Source of the DNA: Alopecurus myosuroides
Taxonomy: Eukaryota; Streptophyta; Magnoliopsida; Poales; Poaceae
Length of the DNA stretch: 64,000 nucleotides
Reading direction: 5' to 3'
Assembly: GCA_028641055.1 (NCBI GenBank)
Contig: CM054062.1
Location: 176,161,013 to 176,225,012 of the forward strand
Position numbers and translations under genes: made by a program. Below are positions 1 through 8,985 of the stretch, one piece after another. Each line of letters begins with the position of its first letter. Position 1 is the stretch's first letter. A model generated the notes under the pieces. It saw only the letters and a list, made by a program, of their open reading frames with translations. It was not told where the DNA came from and ran no database searches.

Positions 1-207
1 CAGACCTATGCTGTGAGTTTTGTTTGCTTTTTCCGAGTTGCGGTTTCTTGTTCCGAGTTGCAATTTTCCTTCTTCTTCTACTCTTCTCTTTCTCCTTAAC
101 CATCATCCAGTCCCCGAGATTCGGGCCGAGTAGACGGGTACTCAACCGAGTTGCCGTCTTCTCGGGCCAAATCTTCAAAACAATGTCTAACTCCCTTTCT
201 TTCTCCT

Positions 208-966
208 TCTCAGAATAGCCTCTTGAAGAGGACCACCCTTTACCGGCGGCTGCTCTGGAATCACTCCATCGCCAAGAGGCGCCTTGAGGCCCTGGAAGCA
301 GAACGCAAGACTGATGCTGAGACAGAGCAAGCGGCCGTGGATCATGCCCTCCAACTTTCAGAGCTCGAGCGTAAGCTTCTAGCTACCCGGTTAATGCGTT
401 TTTTGTTTACGCCCGTATTTGCTCTTTGCTCTAACTCCTTCTACTCTGCAGGCAAATATGAGATAATGGCAGAGGAACACAAACACTGCCATGTCTTTGT
501 CGCTTCCGCTGAAAGCAAGATCAAAGAGCTTGAAGGTGAGTTGCCGTCTTCTTGGTTATTTTACTCTTTTCTCTTGGCTACCCCGCTCACTGTGCTGCTT
601 CTGTCCGCAGAAGAGTACAAGAAGTTCCGTGAGGAGCATCTTGACTGTCTGAAGCCCGCCGAGTTGAAGCAACAGATTGAGAGCCTAGAGGTAGAGTTCA
701 GGGACAGACACCTCGCCGAGATGGAACCGCTGCAAGTCCAATTGAGGACTGCCCTCCAGGACGCCATAGACCTGGCCGCCGAGAAGGAAAAGATGGAGGC
801 GTCAGCCAAGGCCAAGCAGAGGGCCCTTGAGTTGGAGAACGAGGTGCTGAAGAAAAGCAACGTGAACCTCATGAGCCAGCTGGCCGAGTTCCGCAAGGTT
901 GAAGAGAAGCACATTGCTGACGAGGAGGCATGGAAGAGGAAACTGTAATCGCTACTCTGCGACCTG
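208..966 (+). pseudogene. Antisense extra ORF of element D, coiled-coil exons
   Basis: This runs on the plus strand, opposite to D's gag-pol, downstream of the integrase. It has exon-intron structure. One acceptor follows a pyrimidine tract near 213 (ttctcag). Another sits near 451 (ctctgcag). An intron runs from a GTGAGT donor at about 535 to a cgcag acceptor at 610. The last exon (611-948) encodes a Glu/Lys/Ala-rich helix with heptad-like spacing, including EEYKKFREEHLDCLKPAE and RALELENEVLKKSN, so a coiled coil is expected. Known background: Tat-lineage elements often carry such an ORF, labelled 'putative gypsy type transposon' in plant annotations. Its function is unknown. The start is not resolved, and it may begin left of the window. 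Confidence 0.6.
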
Positions 967-1069
967 AACAGTGAGTTCTCGCTTCTCTGCACCTTCCTGC
1001 TTCCTTCTTCTTCTCTGTGGTTTGATTTCCATCTCTTCTCTGCCTCCGTTTCTAATTCTTTCTGATAGA

Positions 1070-1892
1070 ATTTTCAGAGATCTTCCCCGACCTCTGCTCG
1101 TCTTGCAAACCTGCCCTGTCTAAGGCACAAGAAATTCGCACCGAGAAGGGACTGCCCATGGATACCAAGGCTTCGATTGAAGATAGCTTCACAAACTTGT
1201 AGGGACAGGTTCAGCGTCTTAGGGGCTTGGGCACCGACCTGGCGTCTACTGCCTTCAAGCTTCATGCGCTGTTCTGGCCCCAAGATCCTATGCCAAAAAC
1301 CATCCGCGCACTCGCCGAGAAGCTCAACGGTGTCAAAGCCGAATTGAAGAAATGACGTGCATCCGGAGCTCGGGCAGGCGCCGACATGCTTCTCCTCTTC
1401 ATTTGCAGCTGGTATGAGAATCTAAATCTCAATACTATCCTCGAGATGCGCCAGGACTCGAAGTGGGAGAAAGATCCCGAGTGTGTGACTCGCCGCCAGG
1501 CAGTCGCGTACGAGATCGCCTCCTACGCCGATACCGCGCGCTTCATCGAGGGCCTCACTGAGCCTGACACGGAGGCGGAAAGCGAGGGTGATGAAGATGA
1601 CGACGAGGAAACCGAGTCAGAAGACTTGGGCTGCTTTGAAGAGACAAGCGCCGAGAAGGGGAAGGGCAAAGCCGCCGCGGGTAGCGATGAGGAGATCGAG
1701 AGCCAGGACGCCACCCAGGGTGCCGCTCCCGAGATGGGCTCATCTTCTGGCACGGCACTCGGCGACGCGGTGCTACCCCGCACTCAGTCCGACCCCATCT
1801 CGGTGGCCACTGCCACCTCAGATCAAGCTGCTGCCAACCCTGAAGCGGACGCTGCCACCGCCAACTTGGAGAACACCGCTACCTCGAGCTAG
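1070..1892 (+). pseudogene. Antisense extra ORF of element D, C-terminal acidic part
   Basis: This continues the coiled-coil exons after an intron (donor GTGAGT near 970, acceptor ctgatag at about 1069). It reads FSEIFPDLCSSCKPALSKA and then a helical segment, broken by TAG at about 1201 and TGA near 1352. After those, 1386-1892 stays open and ends TAG. The C-terminus is strongly acidic and low in complexity (runs of Asp/Glu, then Ala/Thr/Ser-rich). With two internal stops the present copy is a pseudogene. Alternative splicing that skips the stops cannot be excluded from sequence alone. No enzymatic motif is visible. Confidence 0.55.
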
Positions 1893-2561
1893 TTCTTTCC
1901 TGAAACACTTATGCTTTGAAACATTCATCAGATCCCAGGGATGCCGGGTGCATATGTATCAAACAATTTATCTTTCCCGTTGCTACTCAGTTTTTATTCC
2001 ACTTGATGTTTTATACTTAGTAATTTGAGCAGCTTTGGCTCGATGTCGGGTTGCGTTAACATGCGAGTCCCCGAGTTGCATTTCTCATTCACTCCTCCTT
2101 TTTATCTCAGCTCTTACCTGCAACTTGTTGCTTTTTTGGTATTCGAGTCACAAGAGTTCAAAGCTGGAGTTTCAAATACTTAGCCACTTGGAAATAGTCA
2201 TAGTAACGCTACCCACCACATAGCCGAAAAAAGTTAACAAAAGACAGCCAAAAGGCACTTTACTCGGTTGCCACACTTTTCCTTTCCTTTGCAATTTTTC
2301 ATGTGTTCATTGACTCGTTGGCTTGTTCTCTGGCTTGCCATGAAGCCGGGTTGCGGACAGCAGCAGAGTCGCAGAGTGTCCGGTGAGTTTAAACACACTA
2401 CTTCGTATGCTTTGAAATTCTAAGTGGTTCAACCGAATAGACAAAGGTAAAGCAGGATAAAAACACTTAGAACAACTTTGGACGAGGGCAGTCCCCGAGT
2501 TCAATTTCAGATTGCAGAGTAGGAGTTTAACTCGGATAAGAAAGTACATACACACTTTTGC
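1893..2561. other. Non-coding spacer of element D between the antisense ORF and pol
   Basis: About 670 bases with no supportable ORF on either strand. It lies between the convergent 3' ends of the antisense ORF and the pol reading frame. It would hold the polyadenylation region of the antisense transcript, but I see no clear signal. Confidence 0.5.
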
Positions 2562-3900
2562 TCATGAATGAAAGCGGCGGAGTAGAGCTACATTCCAGGG
2601 GCGCTTGGATTCCTCCCCAGCTTTATCCGGCCTGTTCTTCTGCGATGGTTGCGCATCTACAAGGTAGTACGCGTCATTGTGTAGAGCCTTGCTCACAATG
2701 AAAGGCCCTTACCACGGAGGGGATAGCTTGTGCATCCCGGCTGTGCGCTGCACGAGCCTAAGGACCATGTCTCCTTCTCGGAAAACCCTTGGGTTTACTT
2801 TCCGGCTATGATAACGCCTCAAGTTTTGCTGGTAAATAGCTGAACGTGACAGAGTAAGCTCTCTTGCTTCTTCTAGCAGTTCAACGTCATCTTCTCGAGC
2901 TTCTCTCGCCTCCGCCTCAGTGTAGAGGGTTACTCGGGGGGAGTCATGCTCTAGGTCGATTGGCAACACGGCCTCAGCCCCGTAAACCAAGAAGAATGGT
3001 GTGTAGCCGGTTGACCAGTTAGGGGTAGTCCTTAGACTCCACAAAACCGCTGGCAACTCGTCTAACCAACACCCTGGTGTTTTCAGCAGCGGCTCAATCA
3101 GCCTTGGCTTTATGCCTGCAAGCACCATGCCATTTCCTCTTTCCACCTGCCCATTGGATGCGGGATGCGCGACAGACGCGACATCTAGTCGGATGTGCTT
3201 ATCTCTGCAGAATCTCACCATGGCTCCCTCAGCAAAATTCGTGCCGTTATCCGTGATGATGCTGTGTGGGTAGCCGTATCTTAGGATCACATCCTTCAGG
3301 AAACTCGCAGCAGTAGCTCCATCACACTTCCGAATAGGCTTCACTTCAATCCACTTGGTGAAATTATCAACCATGACCAAGATGTGTGTCATGTTGCCTC
3401 TAGCCGGTTTGAAGGGACCAACCATATCCAGACACCAAACAGCAAATGGCCAAGTGATGGGAATTGTTTTCAACTCGGAAGCAGGCATGTGGATCTTACT
3501 TGCGAATCTCTGGCAGCCGTTGCACTTCCTCACGATATCTTCAGCTTGCTTCAAAGTAGTGAGCCAGAAGAAGCCATGCCGAAAAGCCTTCTTGACTAGA
3601 GCTCGAGAAGAGGCGTGATGCCCGCATTCCCCTTGATGTATTTCCACCAGAATTTCTTCTCCTTCTTCCGGTTCCACACAGCGTTGCAGCACGCCAGTGG
3701 GACTTCTTTTATGCAGCACTTCTCTGAAGATGGTGTAGCCCTTGGATCTTCTCTGAATCTGCCTTGCGGTAACCTCATCATCCGGGAGGGTGCTGTCCTT
3801 TAGAAAGGATAATATGGGCATGGCCCAACTCGGCGTCTCCCGTGCGGGAAACACTGGTTCGTCCACTTCCATCGGAACAGCCACCGCTGCTCTGCAGCCC
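2562..3900 (-). pseudogene. Element D integrase (pol C-terminal part)
   Basis: This is the strand-transfer enzyme that would insert the cDNA into the host chromosome. An HHCC zinc-binding module is visible (ECGHH, then CNGCQRF). The DDE core follows: WCLDMVGPF (first Asp), ITDNGTNF (second Asp) and NGQVERGNG (Glu). A GPF/Y-like tail follows, and the frame ends in a TGA at 2562-2564. A TAA at 2709-2711 (minus strand), just after LSPPW, cuts off the last ~48 codons; GAA would be the usual codon there. At its N-terminal side the frame differs from that of the second RNase H, so there is a frameshift in or near the repeat at 3940-4117. The catalytic residues are still present. Confidence 0.88.
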
Positions 3901-3939
3901 CGAACTGATTGCAAGGACTTCTTCAAGGAATGCGACAGT

Positions 3940-4117
3940 CCCCAAGCTGAGAGGGGCAGTCCCCGAGTAAGGAGCGGCAGTCCCCGAGTAGGGAGGGGCA
4001 GTCCCCGAGTAGGGAGCGGCAGTCCCCGAGTAGGGAGGGGCCGTCCCCGAGTAGGGAGGGGCAGTCCCCGGGTTGCAGGCGCCAGTCCCCGGGATAGAGG
4101 CTGCAGTCCCCGGGTCC
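3940..4117 (-). repeat. 21-bp coding minisatellite between RNase H and integrase of element D
   Basis: About eight or nine copies of a GC-rich 21-bp unit (plus strand: cagtccccgagtagggagg with variants). In the RNase H frame it encodes a seven-residue repeat of the type GTAPPYS. A 21-bp unit keeps frame, yet the frames on the two sides differ, so an additional small indel has occurred here. Confidence 0.85.
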
Positions 4118-4717
4118 TCTTTTGCACCTTCCCAGTCAATCTCCATTGGAACTGCTTCTTTGTTAGGCAAAGAAGGAACGAAGATGGACTCCGAGTTGGG
4201 GGATGGCTTTCTCAAATGCTCCAAGGCAATCCCAGCAGGGATGTACTGCCGAGAAGACCCCAACTTGGACAACTCATCAGCTGCCTTGTTCTCTGCTTGG
4301 TGTATGTGTTGGAACTCGCAGCCTTCAAAGAATCCCGTCATGGTTTGGACCAGGAAGCGGTATGACGCCATGTTGGCATCTAGAGCATCCCAAGTGCCAG
4401 AAACCTGCTGCACAACCAGATCCGAGTCGCCATAGCATATGATGTGCTGCACACCAACTTCCTTTGCTACCTTCAAACCATGCACCACGGCCTCGTACTC
4501 TGCAACATTGTTGGATGCCTTGAAGTGGATTTGCAGCACGTACTTGAGTTGATCTCGCTTCGGTGACGTAAGCACCACGCCAGCACCAAGGCCTTCCTTC
4601 ATTTTGGAGCCATCAAAGTGCATCTTCCAGTAGTTGGATACCGGAGTAGGAGGCTCATACTGCACCTCAGCCCAATCCACAAGAAATTCCGCCAGGATCT
4701 GAGACTTGATGGCTTCT
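4117..4717 (-). pseudogene. Element D second (archaeal-type) RNase H domain
   Basis: This domain lies between RT and integrase. Motifs seen are WKMHFDGSKMKEGLGAGVVL (first Asp), NNVAEYEAVVHGL (Glu), CYGDSDLVVQQV (Asp) and NKAADELSKLGSS near the end. This set fits the additional RNase H that distinguishes Tat-lineage elements, a known feature of the family. The upstream linker EAIKSQILAEFLVDWAEVQ begins right at the insertion site of element C (4722) and continues the RT reading frame that stops at 19220. It is separated from the integrase by the 21-bp repeats and a frameshift. Confidence 0.85.
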
Positions 4718-4722
4718 CTTCT
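4718..4722. repeat. Target-site duplication of element C, left copy (CTTCT)
   Basis: CTTCT immediately precedes the 5' LTR start TGTAACATCC. The same pentamer follows the 3' LTR end GTGCGACA at 19215-19219. Confidence 0.95.
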
Positions 4723-5343
4723 TGTAACATCCCAAGTATGAAAAACACCATTAGAATGTTTGCTTTTTGTTAATTTATGTTTTGCATCATGTCATCATAA
4801 GCATTGCATTTGTTTTCCCTTGTTTTTCCATTTGAATTTCAAACCAAATTTCAAATCCTTGTTTCATACTTGTTCTGTTACAATTTTTCAAATGAAAATT
4901 ACAAATCAAACCAATCATTAGTTTCCATTAAACTTGAAATTAAAAACTATTAACTTGCTCTTTTCAATAATTCAAATTAATACCAAAATTGCTCAAATTC
5001 ACTTGAATTTTCAAACAGCAACCAAACTTTAAATTTTTGAAAAACAAAAAGTGGCACGGATGGGCTTTGGTAATAAATAACCTATAAAATTTATCACCAA
5101 ATTTTTAAAACCCCAAGATCCCCTCTATTTCTCTCCTTTCTTCCCTTTTCTTTTTCTGCAAAAAAAAACAGAAGCAGAAAACAGAAAAAAAAAAGAGAAG
5201 GGGGCAGGCCAGCCAAGTGGGCTGAGCCCACCAGCCCACGGCCTGCGTACCCCTTCATCCCCTACCTCTGTACGGCAGGGCATCGACGATTCCCACGTCG
5301 ACAGGCAGGGGATGGGACGGCCAGCAGCGCCTCCTCCTCCTCC

Positions 5344-5350
5344 TTATAAC
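5344..5350 (+). promoter_or_regulatory. TATA-like box of element C 5' LTR
   Basis: TTATAAC sits at the end of a pyrimidine-rich CTCCTCCTCC run and just before a GC-rich leader. The same motif is at 15588-15594 in the 3' LTR. The corresponding place in element B reads TATAAAA. Confidence 0.55.
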
Positions 5351-5813
5351 CGTGCCCGACGGCTCCTCCTCACTGCCCTAGCTTCCCTCCTCCCTTTCTC
5401 CTCGCGCCGCCGCCGTTTTCCCCTCCTCCTTCCTCCGTTTCTCCTCTGTTCTTTCTCTGCTTCTGAACCACCGCGCGCCACCGCAACAAAACCCGACGAT
5501 CGCCGCCGCCATGGTCACCTTCCGGCCTGGTTAGATGCGGGAATCGGTTCCCCGTACTTCCGCTTCCCTCCTCGACAACGCATCGGTGGCTGAGAGCCCC
5601 CGGATCGCCGCCGCCGTCCCTGTCCACGTCGCCGGCCACCGCACCGAGCTCCTCCTCTTCTTCTACCCCCTCCCGGTGAGCACCACGTCCTCCTCCTTCC
5701 TCTCTGCATCCTCGACATCACGCGCACGTACACCTCCCCGCATACGCACACGGGCACGCAGCAGCACAGCGAACGGCTCGCCGCCGGTGACCACCGTTCC
5801 GTCGCTGTCGGGC

Positions 5814-5860
5814 AGGTTCAGTTAACTGAACTTTCGTCAGTTCAGTTAACTGAAGAACCT
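5814..5860 (+). repeat. Inverted repeat in element C LTR
   Basis: The left arm AGGTTCAGTTAACTGAAC (5814-5831) pairs with 5840-5860 across an 8-base loop, with a 3-base bulge. Each arm is itself palindromic around GTTAAC, so several alternative foldings exist. The 3' LTR copy (16057 onward) has decayed in the right arm. Confidence 0.8.
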
Positions 5861-5899
5861 GAACCTCATACCCCCCCAAGCCCCTAACCTGTCAAGAAA

Positions 5900-5970
5900 C
5901 GCTCATCAGCCCAGTGGCAGCGCACTGCGCACGCGCACCCGAGGGCGAGGGTTCGAGTCCCCCCTCGCGG
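5900..5970 (+). promoter_or_regulatory. tRNA-like module with box A/box B signature in element C LTR
   Basis: The segment looks like a tRNA gene or the head of a tRNA-derived SINE. It has a box A-like cagcccagtgg (5907-5917), GC-rich arms and a perfect box B consensus GGTTCGAGTCC (5950-5960). The box B lies in a GCGAGGG/CCCTCGC stem (5945-5968). It is not a functional tRNA: I cannot fold a complete cloverleaf with an acceptor stem. The 3' LTR copy (about 16141-16206) keeps box B but has a deletion at box A. Related modules sit at equivalent places in elements A and B. Confidence 0.55.
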
Positions 5971-7140
5971 AATAAAATCCAACATTTTACTACGCGCGCT
6001 GACAGGTGGGGCCCCCTGTCAGCGACCACACACGCCACGCGAGTGCCACGGTGGCCAGGACCCCCCTTGTCAGTGGCCTAGTCTAGGTCACTGCGAGGTG
6101 AATTTCGTTTCTGGCCTTTTCTTTTTAAAATCCAGTCCCTGTAATTTCACAGATTGGTCCCTGGAATTCAAACCATCATAGATCCCTCAATTCAAATTCA
6201 AATTCAACATATTAAATATGTTTTACATCCCAAATTTAATTATCTACATGTTTAAATCATTTTTTTACTGTTTTGAACATTTCAAATGTTTCCAAAAATT
6301 CAAATTCAAACTACTATTTTAAATTTGGTCAAATTCATAACTAATTCAAATGTCACATATAAAATATGTTTTCCATGCAAATTTGAACAAGCTTTCCAGA
6401 TATAAACTTTGTTTCCTGTTTTGAATAATTAAAATTGGTTAAATAATTTAAACCTTGTTTATATCATTTAAAATTGCTAAATTCATAACTTGGTCAAACT
6501 AAATTCTTTTTGAACATATAAAATATGTTTTCAAACCAGAAAAGTATAATCTTTTCAAATATGAATTTTATTTAATGTTTTGAACAAATAAAATTCAAAT
6601 AATTTCATACTTCAATTAAATTCATTTAAATCTTGTTTAAACTTGTTTAATCCATAATTAATTCATTTTAAATCCATTGTCAACAAATGAAACATGTATT
6701 CCACCTAAAATTTTGTGTTCTTTCCAAATATGAATTTTGTTATCTATTTTGAACAATTAAAATTGGTGAAAACAACAAATTCTTGTGTAACTCATTTAAG
6801 AAGCCAAATTTCATAACTTAATAAATAAAATTCCAAACTTGGTAATCAACATATCAAATTGAAGCTATTGTTGTTTTCTTATTGTTTTCCTCATCCATGC
6901 ATCATTCTAATCAACTTTCACATGATGGTTAGTTATAGATCATTTAATTCAACCTTAATTCATGGGCTTTTCCATATGAAATCCAAATTGCATATGGGCC
7001 CATTTAATTATGTTACCATGTCAACTAGCTCATCTTTGATGCATCAATTAAATTGCCATGCATCATCATATTATTTTGCATTATGCCATGTTATTGATTG
7101 TTTGTCTCTCTGCGTTGTTTGTTTGCTTCTTCTCGAATAG

Positions 7141-7218
7141 ACGACGACGTTGAGACAGACGAGGTTTACGATACTACTTCTGAGGAGTTAGCCCAGTACC
7201 AGGCTACTGAGTTTGCAG
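7141..7218 (+). other. Exon-like segment 2 in element C 5' LTR (acidic coding frame)
   Basis: It is bounded by a pyrimidine-rich acceptor (cttcttctcgaatag) and a GC-type donor (GCAG|GCAAGT). The 78 bases read in one frame as DDVETDEVYDTTSEELAQY and onward. That frame is closed by stops upstream, so it needs splicing to be translated. It ends in phase 1 (a lone G), which joins the segment at 8432 in frame. Element B keeps length, boundaries and frame at 52067-52144. No matching first exon with a start codon was found, so expression is unproven. Confidence 0.5.
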
Positions 7219-7972
7219 GCAAGTATTCACTCACATGAACCATTGTGTCCTTTCCACACTGGATATCGATACTTTCCGTTGTCTATCCTGCTAGCCTTAA
7301 GATTCGTTGCTTGTGTTCCGATCCTATAACTTGTTATCCTGTAACCCTGATATAGCCTATCCTCCACACCTATACCCTGTTGCTTATTGCCTGTGTCTTA
7401 CTAGCATGCTTAGGGTTGTTTATGCTCGAGTCTGTTGTCCGTTATTTCTGTTACCATATTTATCATGTTCTGGGGGCTCGATGTTAAACAACAACCTGTT
7501 AATGTTTGAGGTAATGCTAATTTGATGATAAGGCACCGGCAGGAGGCCGGGTATGGTTTTGAGGCCTGCTAGTGTCGACCTTAATTAGGAAAAGGTTCTT
7601 GTCCTCTAGATCCATGATGAGCGCGCTAACCGCATGTGGGAAGCGTGTATGGGCGCCCCCCTCAATTTGATTCGATTCGCATCTCGTCCAAATCGCTTCA
7701 TTTAGGTCGGGTTTTCCATTTGCCGCATGCATATGCAGGTGCGAACCCGAGGCCAGGGTGGTAACTTTTGTAGTCGGCATTTAGGGAGACACGTTCTTAG
7801 AGTGCTATGAGGGTCCCCTTTTCTTCGTGGGGCTTGATTAGCCGTGCGCTCAATTGCACGGGGTTCTTTGGGCTTGATGCGAAGAAGAGTTGGGTTGTGT
7901 TGAGTGTCTCGCTTGGTGGGTTTGAGCCCCGTCTGGCGGGATATTCTTACGTGTACGGCCAAATTGGTGCAT

Positions 7973-8000
7973 CCCTGCAGGGTTAAATCTTCTCGAGAAG
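7973..8000 (+). promoter_or_regulatory. Paired palindromes in element C LTR
   Basis: Two perfect palindromes, CCCTGCAGGG (7973-7982) and CTTCTCGAGAAG (7989-8000), lie 6 bases apart. Both are unchanged in elements A and B (43631-43657, 52894-52921) inside longer conserved blocks. Function unknown. Confidence 0.7.
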
Positions 8001-8431
8001 CCGTGTTGTCCGCGGTTATGGATGACTTGGTGATAGGGCTGGCTAACAAGGATTAGACAACTTACACCTAATTAATACTAATGTTGACTAGTAATAGACT
8101 TATTGACACAATAACTTGAACCTTCACTAATCCAACTGTGTGAGTTATCCTCGGATTGCTTCTTTGGATAAGGGGCGAGATCTAGGATGGGCTTGTTTGA
8201 GGATAGTGATAGTTGGTTCTGATACGCTATCTTATCCCTCTCTTTTAGCCGGATGTTGTAGCGTGTCTTTGTAGTTGGTTAGGCAGCCCGATGCCGCACT
8301 TTTGTATCACCTATCTTCCGTTGAACCCAAAGCATCTGTACTTGGTGTTGCCGGGTACACTTTGGTATCTTGTGCGTGTTGCTTGCCAGTACTCGTCTAT
8401 ACTGACCCCTTTGGGGCTGCGTGTTCTGCAG

Positions 8432-8496
8432 ACTACGTTTCCGAGGATCCCCATGGTGGCTACTACGTGGAGTATGATGAGGCTGCTGACGAGTAG
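8432..8496 (+). other. Exon-like segment 3 in element C 5' LTR (acidic C-terminus with stop)
   Basis: It follows an acceptor (gtgttctgcag). Joined to the lone G of the previous segment it reads DYVSEDPHGGYYVEYDEAAD and then E and TAG. The equivalent in element B (53357-53427) differs in length by 6 bases, an in-frame change, and ends YFVEFDETADE plus TAG. Acidic and tyrosine-rich character and the stop position are kept between the families. Confidence 0.5.
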
Positions 8497-8749
8497 ATAG
8501 CGGACCCGGGCAGGATCCGAGACATCGTGGATGGGCTCCGTCTTTTCGTTTCCGGCCTCTTAGGCCTATTTGGATCTTGTCTGTACTCAGACACTTTGGA
8601 TGCTTCCGCTGTGATGTAATGATGACTTGTTGGGACATGTGTCCTCTGGATGATTGTATTTGCTATCTCTGCTCTAGTGAGAGCTATTTGCCACTTATTT
8701 CTATTTCTTTGTGTCTTAGAGATTTGTTGTGATATCACTTGTTCAAATG

Positions 8750-8792
8750 CCGTTGACGTACCATGTGTGTATGTTATGAAGTACGTCAATGG
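8750..8792 (+). promoter_or_regulatory. Conserved stem-loop near the 3' end of element C LTR
   Basis: CCGTTGACGTAC (8750-8761) pairs with GTACGTCAATGG (8781-8792), giving 12 pairs with one G-U type pair and a 19-base loop. The same structure is at 18998-19040, and in element B at 53685-53727. Confidence 0.75.
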
Positions 8793-8968
8793 AAGTAGTC
8801 GGATCTCTATGGGATGGTTTACGCAGACGATGAATAGTAGAGGTTGGTTGTCACACGTTTACGTGTTGGCCTACTCATATTGAGATGCGGGTGCCGGTAA
8901 GCCCCGTAAGCCAATTATCTACTATTTAGCGGGCTGTGAGTATCCCCTAGAAGTCCGGGTGCGACAAA

Positions 8969-8985
8969 TGGTATCAGAGCCTGTC
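8969..8985 (+). promoter_or_regulatory. Primer-binding site of element C
   Basis: TGGTATCAGAGC begins two bases after the LTR end GCGACA. This is the usual initiator-methionine tRNA type primer site of plant gypsy and copia elements. Confidence 0.92.

Larger units (their letters stand above)
4723..8966 (+). repeat. 5' LTR of element C (4244 bp)
   Basis: The LTR has four zones. An A/T-rich U3 runs to about 5170. A GC-rich promoter zone with a TATA-like box at 5344-5350 follows, then an exon-like GC-rich stretch to 5675. Next comes a tRNA-like module and a very A/T-rich tract (about 6120-7080, many repeats of AAATTC/TTTCAAAT type). A conserved 3' half (7100-8966) carries two exon-like segments, paired palindromes and a hairpin. 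If transcription starts just after the TATA box, most of the LTR (about 3.6 kb) is transcribed 5' leader. No long ORF in it is convincing on its own; see the separate entries. Confidence 0.93.

Noticed and set aside
5312..5593. Pro-rich ORF (MGRPAAPPPPPY) repeated in both C LTRs, possible first exon of the LTR mini-gene
   Set aside because: Its ATG is upstream of the TATA-like box, and a TGA closes it before the GTGAGC donor.
5535..5675. ATG frame MRESVPRTSASLL as first exon joined to 7141
   Set aside because: It reaches the donor in phase 0, but the acidic exon needs phase 1. The joined frame stops after 16 codons.
5900..5970. Functional tRNA gene
   Set aside because: Box A and box B signatures are present, but no full cloverleaf or acceptor stem could be folded by hand. 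Kept only as a tRNA-like module.
7702..8049. 115-codon minus-strand ORF, also at 17950-18297 and partly in B
   Set aside because: Antisense of the conserved U5 blocks. No start context, no domain; conservation is explained at the nucleotide level.
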